In this document: one piece after another, positions 52,345 to 61,327 of the stretch | How the letters are laid out: every line of letters begins with the position of its first letter | How positions within the stretch are numbered: position 1 is the first letter of the stretch | Assembly (NCBI RefSeq): GCF_042678305.1 | Contig: NZ_JBHUDT010000003.1 | Direction: 5' to 3' (one strand) | DNA from: Gelatiniphilus marinus | GTDB lineage: Bacteria > Bacteroidota > Bacteroidia > Flavobacteriales > Flavobacteriaceae | DNA length: 64,000 bases | The notes under the pieces: model-generated | Database searches by the model: none | What the model was told of the DNA's origin: nothing | Seen by the model: only the letters and a program-made list of their open reading frames with translations | Program-made: the position numbers and the translations under genes

Positions 52345-54012
52345 CTAATCTAAAACAAATTCCAAGGGTTTGCCAATAGAACCGTTAGGGAAGCTAATAC
52401 CTAACAATGCCGACATAGTTGGTGCAATATCGGTAATGTCTGTTTTTTGCAAGGTTTGCCCATGTTTTATGCCTTTTCCGTAAAACAACAACGGTACGTG
52501 GGTATCGTAATTTAAACCACTTCCGTGTGTTGAACCTGTTTTATGATAGGAGATAAAAGCAGGATCTGGAACTATTAAAATATCGCCCGAGCGTTTTTGG
52601 TTAAAACCTTTTTGTAGCATTGCTTCGATACCCGTGTTAAATTGCGTTGAGCGCATGGTGGTTGCGGTGTAAACCTTATCGATATGGTCGTAAGTTATAA
52701 GCTCGTTTACAATGGCGTTTTGCACTTCGGTTAACTTTAAACCTAGTGTTTTAATCTTTTCCCGGTTTAGGAAAATTTGATTGTTGCTTATATTTTCAAT
52801 TAAATCTGAATCTTTAAAAGTGGTTTCCATAAAAGCTTCAAACTGCTTTCTTGTTTTGCCATTATTTAAATATCCGGCAGGAATATTAACAGATTGCAGA
52901 TACGCGGGCACATCTATAGCGGCATGATCTGCGGTTAAAAAAACCGTGTAATTGCCTTTGCCAACATGTGCATCTAAGGCATTGAACAATCGCTCTAATT
53001 CTTTATCCAACCGCAGGTAAGTATCTTGAATTTCTTTGGAGTTTACCCCAAAATTATGCCCTACATAATCGGTGCTGGAATAGCTAAGTGCCAGTACATC
53101 GGTATCTTCGCCTTGTCCTAATTGCTCGCCTTTTAAAGCTGCTAAAGCAAAATCTGTAGTTAGGTTATTACCATAAGCCGTAGCTTTTAACAAATCGTAA
53201 CCGCCGTTTTTATCTTTTAAAACATCTAATTGGTACGGAAATGTGGCGGTTTCTTTTCCTTTAAAGCCTCCTTCAAAAGTATTTAGATCGCTACCACTTT
53301 CGGTGTAAGTGTTAATATCGTAAAGCGTATGCCATTGGGTTAGATATTTAGAAACAGATTTTTTGGCATTAAAATCTTTTACCCATTTTGGCAATTCATT
53401 CATATAAAACGTGCTTGAAATCCAGTTACCTTCCTCTTTTCCATGAAACCAATAGGCGGCATTTGCCGTATGTCCAGCGGGCAAAACCGCGCCTCTATCT
53501 TTAATGGCAATGCCAATGGTTTTTCCACGCATTTGGGTAAACAGCCTATTCTCGTCTGTAAAGGTAGTGGTTTTCATGCGGTGCGGAGACATTTGCCCCG
53601 AGGTGGCTGAAGTCCCAACTGATTTATAAGCATCATCGCCAGCGCAATACACTCTTTTTTTTATGGCCTTATCGTACCAATTATTGCCAATAATACCATG
53701 GTATTTTGGTGTAGTACCCGTATATACCGAGGCATGCCCTGGCCCTGTATAAGTTGGTACGTAATTAAAATGGTTGTTTTTACAGTTAAAACCTTGGTTT
53801 ATCATGCGCATAAATCCGCCAGCGCCAAATTTACTTTCAAAACGGGTTAAATAGTCGTAGCGCATTTGGTCCACAACTATGCCCACAACCAATTTAGGCT
53901 TTGTGCTAAGTATTTCTATATTCTTATTTTGCGTTTTTTCTTGTGGCCGTTGTGCCATAGAAACATTGTACGATAAAAGAACTAAAAAAAAAGTAACTGT
54001 GGTTTTTAACAT
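52345..54012 (-). CDS. PafA-type alkaline phosphatase / nucleotide pyrophosphatase family
   Basis: The 555-residue exported protein (signal peptide ending SMAQ) belongs to the alkaline phosphatase superfamily. The first metal ligand is in VGIVVDQMRYDYL (Asp near 48), and the nucleophile region is PTYTGPGHASVYTG with Thr near residue 89. Further metal ligands are in ALSYSSTDYVGHNFG and TADHAAID, with a His in GSTHGSGLNYD. The nuclease gene follows 2 bp later. Together they fit periplasmic phosphate release from nucleic acids. Confidence 0.9.
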   Translation of the reverse strand: MLKTTVTFFLVLLSYNVSMAQRPQEKTQNKNIEILSTKPKLVVGIVVDQMRYDYLTRFESKFGAGGFMRMINQGFNCKNNHFNYVPTYTGPGHASVYTGTTPKYHGIIGNNWYDKAIKKRVYCAGDDAYKSVGTSATSGQMSPHRMKTTTFTDENRLFTQMRGKTIGIAIKDRGAVLPAGHTANAAYWFHGKEEGNWISSTFYMNELPKWVKDFNAKKSVSKYLTQWHTLYDINTYTESGSDLNTFEGGFKGKETATFPYQLDVLKDKNGGYDLLKATAYGNNLTTDFALAALKGEQLGQGEDTDVLALSYSSTDYVGHNFGVNSKEIQDTYLRLDKELERLFNALDAHVGKGNYTVFLTADHAAIDVPAYLQSVNIPAGYLNNGKTRKQFEAFMETTFKDSDLIENISNNQIFLNREKIKTLGLKLTEVQNAIVNELITYDHIDKVYTATTMRSTQFNTGIEAMLQKGFNQKRSGDILIVPDPAFISYHKTGSTHGSGLNYDTHVPLLFYGKGIKHGQTLQKTDITDIAPTMSALLGISFPNGSIGKPLEFVLD

Positions 54013-54117
54013 AACATTTTATTTATACCCTCAAAAATACATATTTTAAAATATGATACTTTAAAATTAAGGCTAAATTCTATAACTTTCTTTACTTTAG
54101 CATTAACAAATTTAAAT

Positions 54118-54858
54118 ATGGCATACCTTAATAATATTGGACTTTATTTTTTAATGATTGCTGAAATGTTTCGCAAACCCACCAAATGGTCGGTAATGAG
54201 AACATTAATACTTAAAGATATTGACGATTTAATTATTGGCTCTTTGGGTATAATTGCCTTTATCTCGTTTTTTGTGGGCGGTGTAATTACCATTCAAACA
54301 GCATTGAATATAGACAACCCGTTAATTCCAAAATATCTGGTAGGTTTTGCTACTAGGCAATCTGTAATTTTAGAGTTTGCACCTACTTTTACCTCAATAA
54401 TTATGGCCGGTAAAGTAGGGTCTTTTATTACCTCTAGCATTGGCACCATGCGTGTTACAGAGCAAATTGATGCTTTAGAGGTAATGGGGATTAACTCTTT
54501 AAACTACCTTGTTTTCCCTAAAACCGTAGCCTTAATGCTTTATCCTTTTGCCATTGCTATTGGTATGTTTTTAGGTATTTTGGGCGGTATGGCCGCTTGT
54601 GTGCTTGGGGGCTACACCTCGTTGGCAGATTATATACTTGGCCTACAAATAGATTTTGATGGGTTTCATGTAACCTATGCCTTTATTAAAACCTTTATTT
54701 TTGCTTTTGTTTTGGCTACTATACCTTCGTTTCATGGCTATTATATGAAGGGTGGCGCGCTTGAAGTTGGCAAAGCCAGTACCACCTCTTTTGTATGGAC
54801 TGCGGTGGTTATTATTTTATTGAATTATATATTAACAGATATGATGCTTGGGCAATGA
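54118..54858 (+). CDS. mlaE: MlaE family lipid ABC transporter permease
   Basis: The 246-residue membrane protein has the MlaE signatures FFVGGVITIQTALNI, LEFAPTFTSIIMAGKVGSFITSSIGTMRVTEQIDALEVMGINSLNYLVFPK (named by position, 79-130) and a C-terminal IPSFHGYYMKGGALEVGKAST motif. It forms the inner membrane channel for phospholipid traffic between membranes. Its stop overlaps the ATG of the ATPase gene by 4 bp. An MlaD (MCE) subunit is not in the window. Confidence 0.93.
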   Translation: MAYLNNIGLYFLMIAEMFRKPTKWSVMRTLILKDIDDLIIGSLGIIAFISFFVGGVITIQTALNIDNPLIPKYLVGFATRQSVILEFAPTFTSIIMAGKVGSFITSSIGTMRVTEQIDALEVMGINSLNYLVFPKTVALMLYPFAIAIGMFLGILGGMAACVLGGYTSLADYILGLQIDFDGFHVTYAFIKTFIFAFVLATIPSFHGYYMKGGALEVGKASTTSFVWTAVVIILLNYILTDMMLGQ

Positions 54859-55622
54859 TAGAAGTAAAAAATTTACATAAATCGTTTAGTGGCGTAGAGG
54901 TTTTAAAAGGTATTAGCACCACTTTTGAAAAAGGAAAAACCAACCTTATTATTGGGCAAAGTGGTTCTGGAAAAACAGTGTTTTTAAAATGCTTATTAGG
55001 GTTGTTTACCTATGAAGAGGGCACCATTGCATACGACGGAAAAATATTTTCGCAGTTAACCGAAGACCAAAAACGTAATTTACGGGCCGAAATTGGCATG
55101 GTTTTTCAAGGCAGTGCGCTATTTGATTCTATGACAATTGCCCAAAACGTTATGTTCCCGCTGCAAATGTTTACTAAACAAAGCAAAAGCGAAATGGAAG
55201 ACCGGGTAGATTTTGTTTTAAAACGCGTAAATCTTGACGATGCGCATAATAAAATGCCCAGTGAAGCCTCTGGCGGTATGCAAAAGCGGGTAGCCATTGC
55301 TCGAGCCATTGTAAACAACCCCAAATATTTATTTTGCGACGAGCCCAACTCTGGATTGGACCCCAAAACTGCCATTGTTATAGATAATTTAATTCAAGAA
55401 ATTACAGACGAATATAATATTGTAACCGTAATTAACTCTCACGATATGAATTCGGTTATGGAAATTGGCGAAAAAATAGTGTTTTTAAAAAACGGGCTAA
55501 AAGCATGGGAAGGCTCTAAAGAAACCATTTTTAAAACCGACAATGAAGCCGTTACAAATTTTGTGTACTCTTCAAATTTATTTAAAAAAGTACGCAAAAT
55601 GTATATTGAGGAAAATGAGTGA
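54855..55622 (+). CDS. mlaF: MlaF family ABC transporter ATP-binding protein
   Basis: The start at 54855 (MIEVKNLHKSFSGVEVLKG) overlaps the mlaE stop as ATGA and gives 255 residues. Walker A is GQSGSGKT, the signature is EASGGMQKRVAIARAI and Walker B is YLFCDEPNSGLDP, with a switch His in INSHDMNS. It powers the MlaE permease. The C-terminal tail (SSNLFKKVRKMYIEENE) is typical. Confidence 0.93.
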   Translation: MIEVKNLHKSFSGVEVLKGISTTFEKGKTNLIIGQSGSGKTVFLKCLLGLFTYEEGTIAYDGKIFSQLTEDQKRNLRAEIGMVFQGSALFDSMTIAQNVMFPLQMFTKQSKSEMEDRVDFVLKRVNLDDAHNKMPSEASGGMQKRVAIARAIVNNPKYLFCDEPNSGLDPKTAIVIDNLIQEITDEYNIVTVINSHDMNSVMEIGEKIVFLKNGLKAWEGSKETIFKTDNEAVTNFVYSSNLFKKVRKMYIEENE

Positions 55623-55636
55623 TTCAATACCCAAAA

Positions 55637-57115
55637 TCAATTCACCCGTTTAACCACCAAAGTATCTAAATCCAACTTTAACTTTAGCCATTTCTCAAGC
55701 TTTACTTTTTCTTTTTCCCTTGCAGGTTCTTTGGTTAGAGAATCGATCCATTTTACCGAAAACACCGTAATAGTATCTGTTTTTTTAAAGTTAGAATTTA
55801 TAACATTGGCATACGAAAACTGCTCGATAGCCTCGTAATTAATCTTTACTTCTTTAGCTAATTCTTCAAAAGGAATATAGCTACGCTCCAGTTTAGAGAG
55901 TTGTTTTACCTTATTTTCCAGATAGCTTATTTTTTGGCTTTGCGACAATAAATCCAGAGAATCCCTGGTTCTTAACTCTTCCATGTACCTAAAATTGTCT
56001 AACCCCTGGCTTCTGCTTTGGTTAAACTTAAGCTTGGTGTTATATTTACTTAAAGCGGGGTAAGATGCCAAACGGCTTTGCAGTACCGAAATAGTGCTCT
56101 CGGGTATTTCATCCAGCCCAAAAGAATTAAGCTCTATAATGCTGTTTTCTTTTCCGCCGAAGCTATATATTGTATTTTTTTTGATGTATTCGGGATGTGG
56201 AAGCGCACCCAATTCGTTCTTTATAAAGGCTTGGGCATCAATCTCGAAAGTACTTTCTTGATACACGCTAAAAAAGGTAAAACCTGCAGGCACCATAACA
56301 ACTACGGCCAATAACATGGCCATTCTTGAAATGAATCGACGTTTTTTAGAATTGGCATATTTAAGCATAGGGAAACGCAGTACTTTAAGTACTAAAAATG
56401 TTGCCAATGCAATAAAAATGGTGTTGATTGTAAACAAATACATGGCACCCAAAAAGTACTCCCAATTACCTTTTGCCAAACCATAACCTGCCGTACAAAG
56501 TGGTGGCATTAATGCTGTGGCAATGGCAACACCAAATATTACCGAGGCTATGGTGCCACGTTTGGTACGCGCAATAATAAGTGCCAAACCACCAAAAAAA
56601 GCGATTAGCACATCGCGAATATCGGGTTGTACCCTTCCTAAAAGTTCTGAGGTATCTTCGCTTAACGGAAAAAACCTAAAGAACAAAAACGCGGTAATTA
56701 AACTTAGCGCAATCATGGTGGCTAAATTTATAAGCGATCGCTTTAAAGTATCAATATCGTTTATGGCAATGGAGAGCCCTACCCCCAAAATAGGCCCCAT
56801 TAAGGGCGAGATTAACATGGCTCCAATTACCACTGCTGTTGAGTTTGCGTTAAGCCCAACCGAAGCTACGAAAATAGAGCAGATTAAAATCCAAGCAGTT
56901 GCGCCTTTAAAAGGGATGTCGCCTTTTATGGCTTCTATGGTGGCATCTCTATCGGTATCGTCGCGAAAATCCAATAGTTCACTAAAAAACAGCTTAATGC
57001 TTTGGAAGAGGCCTTTGGCATCTTTTCTTATCGCTTTTTTAGACTGCTCTACGGCCTGATCTTTTTCTTTATTAGTTTCTTCTTCTTCAGAAAAATTGAA
57101 TTTATTTTCTTCCAT
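55637..57115 (-). CDS. DUF389 (TIGR00341-type) membrane protein
   Basis: The 492-residue protein has an acidic N-terminus and a block of six to seven membrane helices. The DUF389 core is there (TAVVIGAMLISPLMGPILGVGLSIA, about residues 93-117) and GVAIATALMPPLCTAGYGLAKGNW near residue 196. A soluble C-terminal domain follows (from about 285) with a Glu/Lys-rich coiled stretch. The family function is unknown. It converges with the mlaF gene, with 14 bp between stops. Confidence 0.88.
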   Translation of the reverse strand: MEENKFNFSEEEETNKEKDQAVEQSKKAIRKDAKGLFQSIKLFFSELLDFRDDTDRDATIEAIKGDIPFKGATAWILICSIFVASVGLNANSTAVVIGAMLISPLMGPILGVGLSIAINDIDTLKRSLINLATMIALSLITAFLFFRFFPLSEDTSELLGRVQPDIRDVLIAFFGGLALIIARTKRGTIASVIFGVAIATALMPPLCTAGYGLAKGNWEYFLGAMYLFTINTIFIALATFLVLKVLRFPMLKYANSKKRRFISRMAMLLAVVVMVPAGFTFFSVYQESTFEIDAQAFIKNELGALPHPEYIKKNTIYSFGGKENSIIELNSFGLDEIPESTISVLQSRLASYPALSKYNTKLKFNQSRSQGLDNFRYMEELRTRDSLDLLSQSQKISYLENKVKQLSKLERSYIPFEELAKEVKINYEAIEQFSYANVINSNFKKTDTITVFSVKWIDSLTKEPAREKEKVKLEKWLKLKLDLDTLVVKRVN

Positions 57116-57255
57116 ACATTTTAAAAAATTGGAAAATCAAACTTCTAAATTCCAAAAAAAATAATCAGAACATAGAAATCAAATATTACACGAATATATA
57201 ACAATTTAGGGCTGTTATTTTCAATTAAAATATTGCGATATTAATTAGACCATTT

Positions 57256-58335
57256 TTACCCCAAATGGTCACCAAAGTTTGTTTTAACTTTTTGCAATAC
57301 TTTTTTAATATCTTGCTCTTTTGCTTTAGGGTAAATGAGCAACACCTCATCTTTATCAACTATAATATAATCTTGCAAACCATCAACCACAACAACTTTA
57401 TCGTTTTTGGTGCGTATCATGTTACCAGAGGCATCTTGAGTTAATGTTCTGGAATTTACTACTGCATTTCCCGCTTCATCTTTATTTAATTTATCGTATA
57501 AACTTCCCCAAGTCCCTAAGTCGTTCCAATCAAACTCTGCGGCGATTACAAATACGTTTTTCGATTTTTCCATAATGGCATAATCTACCGAAATGTTATC
57601 AGCTTTACCATAATTATCTCGAATAAAATCGTCTTCAAAATCGGTATTGTAGGCATCTATTCCTTTTTCAAATAAAGTGTACAGAGTTGGTTGGTTATTT
57701 TTAAATGCTTCCACAACACTTTTAACGCTCCACATAAAAATACCGGCATTCCATAAAAAATTGCCTTGTGCAATAAAGGATTTTGCGGTTTGGTAATCGG
57801 GTTTTTCCCTAAACTGATTTACCGATTTTATCGCTTCCGCGGAAGCGTTATCAAACTCAACATAACCGTAACCCGTATTGGGGAATGTTGGCGTAATACC
57901 AAGCGTCATTAACGCATCGCTTTTGGCACAAAAACTAAAGGCTTGCTGCACGTTTTTAGAAAATGCCGTTTCATCTTCAATCCAATGGTCGCTTGGTGCC
58001 ACAATAATTACCGCGTTTGGGTTTTCTTTCTGGATTTTTAACGACGCGTACAAAATACAAGGTGCTGTATTTCTCATGGCGGGTTCTAAAACAACCTGAC
58101 GTTTTGTTACTTCTGGAAGCTGCTCGAAAACCAAATCGTTGTAACGTTCGTTGGTTAAAATGAAAATATTTTCCTTTGGAATTAAATGTGCTAAACGGTT
58201 GAATGTTTTTTGAATAAGCGTATCGCCAGTGCCCAACATATCGTGAAATTGTTTGGGAAAAGCTTCTGTACTTACGGGCCAAAATCTTGAGCCCACGCCT
58301 CCTGCCATTAATATGGCATAATAATTATTGTTCAT
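57256..58335 (-). CDS. manC: mannose-1-phosphate guanylyltransferase
   Basis: The 359-residue protein contains the GDP-mannose pyrophosphorylase motif AGGVGSRFWPVSTEAFPKQF near residues 11-30, VVAPSDHWI, GYGYVEFD, REKPDYQTA and NAGIFMWS. It lacks the C-terminal isomerase domain of bifunctional enzymes. It makes GDP-mannose for glycan synthesis. A 16-bp palindrome is read in frame near residues 163-168 (NASAEAIK). It lies in tandem, same strand, with the SprT-like and argS genes, across a repeat-rich gap. Confidence 0.93.
   Translation of the reverse strand: MNNNYYAILMAGGVGSRFWPVSTEAFPKQFHDMLGTGDTLIQKTFNRLAHLIPKENIFILTNERYNDLVFEQLPEVTKRQVVLEPAMRNTAPCILYASLKIQKENPNAVIIVAPSDHWIEDETAFSKNVQQAFSFCAKSDALMTLGITPTFPNTGYGYVEFDNASAEAIKSVNQFREKPDYQTAKSFIAQGNFLWNAGIFMWSVKSVVEAFKNNQPTLYTLFEKGIDAYNTDFEDDFIRDNYGKADNISVDYAIMEKSKNVFVIAAEFDWNDLGTWGSLYDKLNKDEAGNAVVNSRTLTQDASGNMIRTKNDKVVVVDGLQDYIIVDKDEVLLIYPKAKEQDIKKVLQKVKTNFGDHLG
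57832..57847 (-). repeat. perfect 16-bp palindrome inside manC
   Basis: CGCTTCCGCGGAAGCG is a perfect palindrome and a relative of CGCTTTCGCGGAAATG at 49935-49950. It is read in frame in a loop before FREKPDY. The protein length appears normal, so replacement rather than net insertion is possible. Confidence 0.7.
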
Positions 58336-58384
58336 TAAAATTTAGTTTTTATTTGTGTGATTCCTGCCTTCGCAGAAATGACAA

Positions 58385-58438
58385 TCAATTTAATAATTCT
58401 ACCTCGGCATTCGGGTTGAAAAGATACAACTTTCCTGT
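58385..58438 (-). pseudogene. duplicated C-terminal fragment of the SprT-like gene
   Basis: The minus strand reads TGKLYLFNPNAEVELLN and a stop, a close copy of the end of the adjacent gene (TGKIYLFNPNAEVELLDT and stop at 58475). The two tails are separated by a 36-bp insert with the repeat GGTTTCGACAAGCTCAACTA. Nucleotide identity is lower than protein similarity, so the duplicate is older or of foreign origin. Confidence 0.75.
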
Positions 58439-58474
58439 TTGGTTTCGACAAGCTCAACTAACAAAACAAACTTG

Positions 58475-59074
58475 TTATGTATCTAAAAGCTCTACTTCAG
58501 CATTTGGGTTAAAAAGATAAATTTTACCTGTTATAAGCTCAACACATTCATAGCGTTTTACGCGTTTGTTTCCTTTTTTAAATATTTTACCGTTGTACAA
58601 TTTAAAAGCTTGTCCCAAAGGCACTTCAAAAACATAGCTTTTATTGTTTGGTACATCAAATTGCTTTAATGCCAAAGCTAATTTTACATCGGTATCGCTC
58701 GATGCTTTTGGGTTTTTAAAATGATGTGCCAAAAGAGGTAGCAATTTATCTGGAAAAACACTGGGGTTTAAAAACGGCAACATGAGTTGCTGAAATGTGT
58801 ATTTCCACTCTAAACCGTGTGGTTTAATATATCTACCGTAAGCTTTATAAGCCTCAAAATGGGCAATTTCGTGTATTAAAGTTACGAGAAAACGGTAGGT
58901 ATTCAAATTAGCATTTATTGTAATTTGATGTTTGCCGTTTGGTAATTGCCTGTAATCGCCATGGCGTGTTTTGCGCTCGTTTTTTATTTTAACGGTTAAG
59001 TTGTCGTGCTCTAAAAGTTTTAAAACTTGCGGCATCGCCTCTCGAGGAATATAATCTTGTAGCTGACTTTGCAT
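58475..59074 (-). CDS. SprT-like zinc metallopeptidase domain protein
   Basis: The 199-residue protein has the SprT-type zinc motif LIHEIAHFEAYKAYGR with HExxH at residues 68-72, KIKNERKTRHGDYRQ before it and GKIYLFNPNAEVELLDT at the end. It should be a cytoplasmic SprT/Spartan-like protein, possibly in DNA-protein crosslink repair; activity is not certain. The gene tail is duplicated just downstream at 58385-58438. It lies between manC and argS on the same strand. Confidence 0.88.
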   Translation of the reverse strand: MQSQLQDYIPREAMPQVLKLLEHDNLTVKIKNERKTRHGDYRQLPNGKHQITINANLNTYRFLVTLIHEIAHFEAYKAYGRYIKPHGLEWKYTFQQLMLPFLNPSVFPDKLLPLLAHHFKNPKASSDTDVKLALALKQFDVPNNKSYVFEVPLGQAFKLYNGKIFKKGNKRVKRYECVELITGKIYLFNPNAEVELLDT

Positions 59075-59138
59075 AATACGAAAATAGTTAAATCTTATGC
59101 AATTAGTTATTATTGAAATTCCTTTTTTGATAAAATTA

Positions 59139-60923
59139 TTACATTCTTTCGGGTACTTGTATCCCTAAAACGCTAAATGCATTTTTAATGGTTAAAGCTA
59201 CTTTATTTGAAAGTTGGACTCTAAATATTTTATCCAGCTCATTATCTGCGCCCAAAATAGAAACGTTTTGGTAGAACGAATTGAACGACTTTACCAACTC
59301 GTAGGTGTAATTGGCAACCAATGCCGGACTATGCTGTGTTGCGGCATTTTGGATAACTTCTGGAAATAATTGAAGTTGTTTAATGAGTTCTTTTTCTTTA
59401 GTGTGCAAAGATCTTTCGGCTGCGCTCAAGGTAACATTATAATTAAAATTCGCTTTTCTAATTATAGATTGAATTCTGGCATAAGTATATTGAATAAACG
59501 GCCCTGTATTGCCTTGAAAATCTATAGATTCTTTGGGGTCGAATAATATGCGTTTTTTAGGATCGACTTTTAAAATGTAATACTTTAAAGCGCCCAAACC
59601 AATAATTTTGTAAAGCTCTTGTTTCTCGGTTTCAGAATACCCATCCAATTTCCCTAATTCTTCTGAAATCTCGCCAGCGGTTTTGGCCATGTCTTCAATT
59701 AAATCGTCGGCATCAACAACGGTACCTTCTCTACTTTTCATTTTTCCGGAAGGTAAATCGACCATGCCGTAACTTAAATGATATAGGTTTTTTGCCCAAT
59801 CGAATCCTAATTTTTTCAGAATTAAAAACAGTACCTGAAAATGATAATCTTGCTCGTTTCCAACGGTATAAACCATGCCGCCAACATCTGGAAAATCTTT
59901 AATTCGCTGTATGGCCGTACCAATATCTTGGGTAATGTAAACCGCTGTACCATCGGCACGCTGTACTATTTTTTTATCTAAGCCGTCTTGGGTTAAATCG
60001 CACCACACCGAGCCATCCTCTTCTTCTTCAAAAACACCGCTTTTTAAACCTTGTTCAACAAATTCCTTACCCAATAAATAGGTGTTGCTTTCGTAATATA
60101 AAGTATCAAAATCGACGCCTAAATTTTTATAAGTAATATCGAATCCATCATAAACCCAACCGTTCATTTTTTTCCAAAGTGCCACGGTTTCTTCATCGCC
60201 AGCTTCCCATTTTAGTAGCATATTTTGGGCTTCCAATAAAATGGGTGCATTCTTTTTTGCTTGCTCTGTACTTTGGCCATTGGCTATTAATTTTTCGATC
60301 TCTTTTTTATATTCTTGATCGAACTTTACATAATAATTCCCAACCAATTTATCGCCCTTCAATCCGGTGCTTTCGGGTGTTTCGCCGTTGCCAAATTTCT
60401 CCCAAGCCAACATACTCTTACAAATATGGATGCCTCTATCGTTTATAATTTGTGTTTTATAAACTTTTTTACCCGACGCTTTTAAAATTTCGGCAACACT
60501 GTAACCCAATAAATTGTTTCTTACGTGCCCTAAGTGCAATGGTTTGTTGGTGTTTGGCGAAGAGTACTCTACCATTATGGCTTTAGCTTCGGTATTAGAA
60601 TCTACAAATCCGTAGCTGTTATTGGTATTCATAAGGTTGAAGAAATTGATGAAATAATTATCATCGATTTCGATATTCAAAAAGCCTTTTACAACGTTAA
60701 ATGCCTTAACATCATCAACATGTTCAACTAAATAATTACCAATGGCTTTACCTATTTGAACGGGATTTCCTTTAATAAAACGCAACATCGGAAAAACAAC
60801 AACGGTAATATCGCCAGCAAATTCTTTTCTGGTGGCCTGAAATTCTATGGTATCTAACTCAACGCTAAAATTAGATTTTACAGCTGCTTTAACGTAATCT
60901 AACAAGGTATTTTGAATGCTCAT
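59139..60923 (-). CDS. argS: arginyl-tRNA synthetase
   Basis: The 594-residue protein is a class I synthetase with the Arg-specific HIGH variant KPLHLGHVRNNLLG near residue 130, the KMSKS-like loop KMKSREGTVVDADDL and the C-terminal anticodon domain ending in LGIQVPERM. A TATCTTTG promoter lies 25 bp upstream of the ATG. The peptide LSAAERSLHTK near residues 496-506 stems from a chromosomal repeat. Otherwise the gene is normal. Confidence 0.96.
   Translation of the reverse strand: MSIQNTLLDYVKAAVKSNFSVELDTIEFQATRKEFAGDITVVVFPMLRFIKGNPVQIGKAIGNYLVEHVDDVKAFNVVKGFLNIEIDDNYFINFFNLMNTNNSYGFVDSNTEAKAIMVEYSSPNTNKPLHLGHVRNNLLGYSVAEILKASGKKVYKTQIINDRGIHICKSMLAWEKFGNGETPESTGLKGDKLVGNYYVKFDQEYKKEIEKLIANGQSTEQAKKNAPILLEAQNMLLKWEAGDEETVALWKKMNGWVYDGFDITYKNLGVDFDTLYYESNTYLLGKEFVEQGLKSGVFEEEEDGSVWCDLTQDGLDKKIVQRADGTAVYITQDIGTAIQRIKDFPDVGGMVYTVGNEQDYHFQVLFLILKKLGFDWAKNLYHLSYGMVDLPSGKMKSREGTVVDADDLIEDMAKTAGEISEELGKLDGYSETEKQELYKIIGLGALKYYILKVDPKKRILFDPKESIDFQGNTGPFIQYTYARIQSIIRKANFNYNVTLSAAERSLHTKEKELIKQLQLFPEVIQNAATQHSPALVANYTYELVKSFNSFYQNVSILGADNELDKIFRVQLSNKVALTIKNAFSVLGIQVPERM
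59409..59433 (-). repeat. in-frame dispersed repeat (LSAAERSL type) in argS
   Basis: AAGATCTTTCGGCTGCGCTC followed by AAGGT is a member of the TTCGACTGCGCTCAAG repeat class. It is translated as TLSAAERSL in the linker before the anticodon-binding domain of ArgS and seems to be tolerated there. Confidence 0.6.
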
Positions 60924-60948
60924 TTCTAACTCCTTTTAATTTAGTGTG

Positions 60949-60956
60949 CAAAGATA
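60949..60956 (-). promoter_or_regulatory. TATCTTTG -7 element for argS
   Basis: On the minus strand TATCTTTG fits TAnnTTTG exactly, 25 bp upstream of the argS ATG. A TTTTTG about 23 bp further upstream is a possible -33 element. Confidence 0.6.
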
Positions 60957-60960
60957 GAAT

Positions 60961-61327
60961 TTTTATTAACTGGTTTTTGCAAAAACGAGGCTTAATATAT
61001 AATTCATTTCATGCTTAAAAAAACACAAAACACCATGTGCAACTTATCGACAAAAGTGCTGTTTTTCCATGTTTTTTGCAGTTGGTCTGTTGCTGGTTTT
61101 TGTTATTAAATTTTAGTGTTCTTTTTATCTGATTTTTTGGTATTAAAACGCAGAAATTAGCTTTATGTTTCTCTTTTTACAACTTTTGTTCTGTAAAGCT
61201 ATTATAATACAACATAAAAATCTATTTATAAATATTACAACCTAATAGAGTAATCTTTATTTCCCTCAAAATAAGGCATCTTTATCTCGTTTTATTGCTT
61301 TGTTATTGGTGTAGTTTTAAATATAGT
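60961..61327. other. gene-free divergent region between argS and histidine kinase
   Basis: This AT-rich stretch holds no coding frame, RNA or palindrome that I can support. It must contain the promoter of the histidine kinase gene, but no perfect TAnnTTTG close to its ATG was found. Confidence 0.5.

Noticed and set aside
56517..57059. Antisense open frame of 180 codons across the DUF389 gene
   Set aside because: Its composition mirrors membrane helices of the sense protein and it has no family features.
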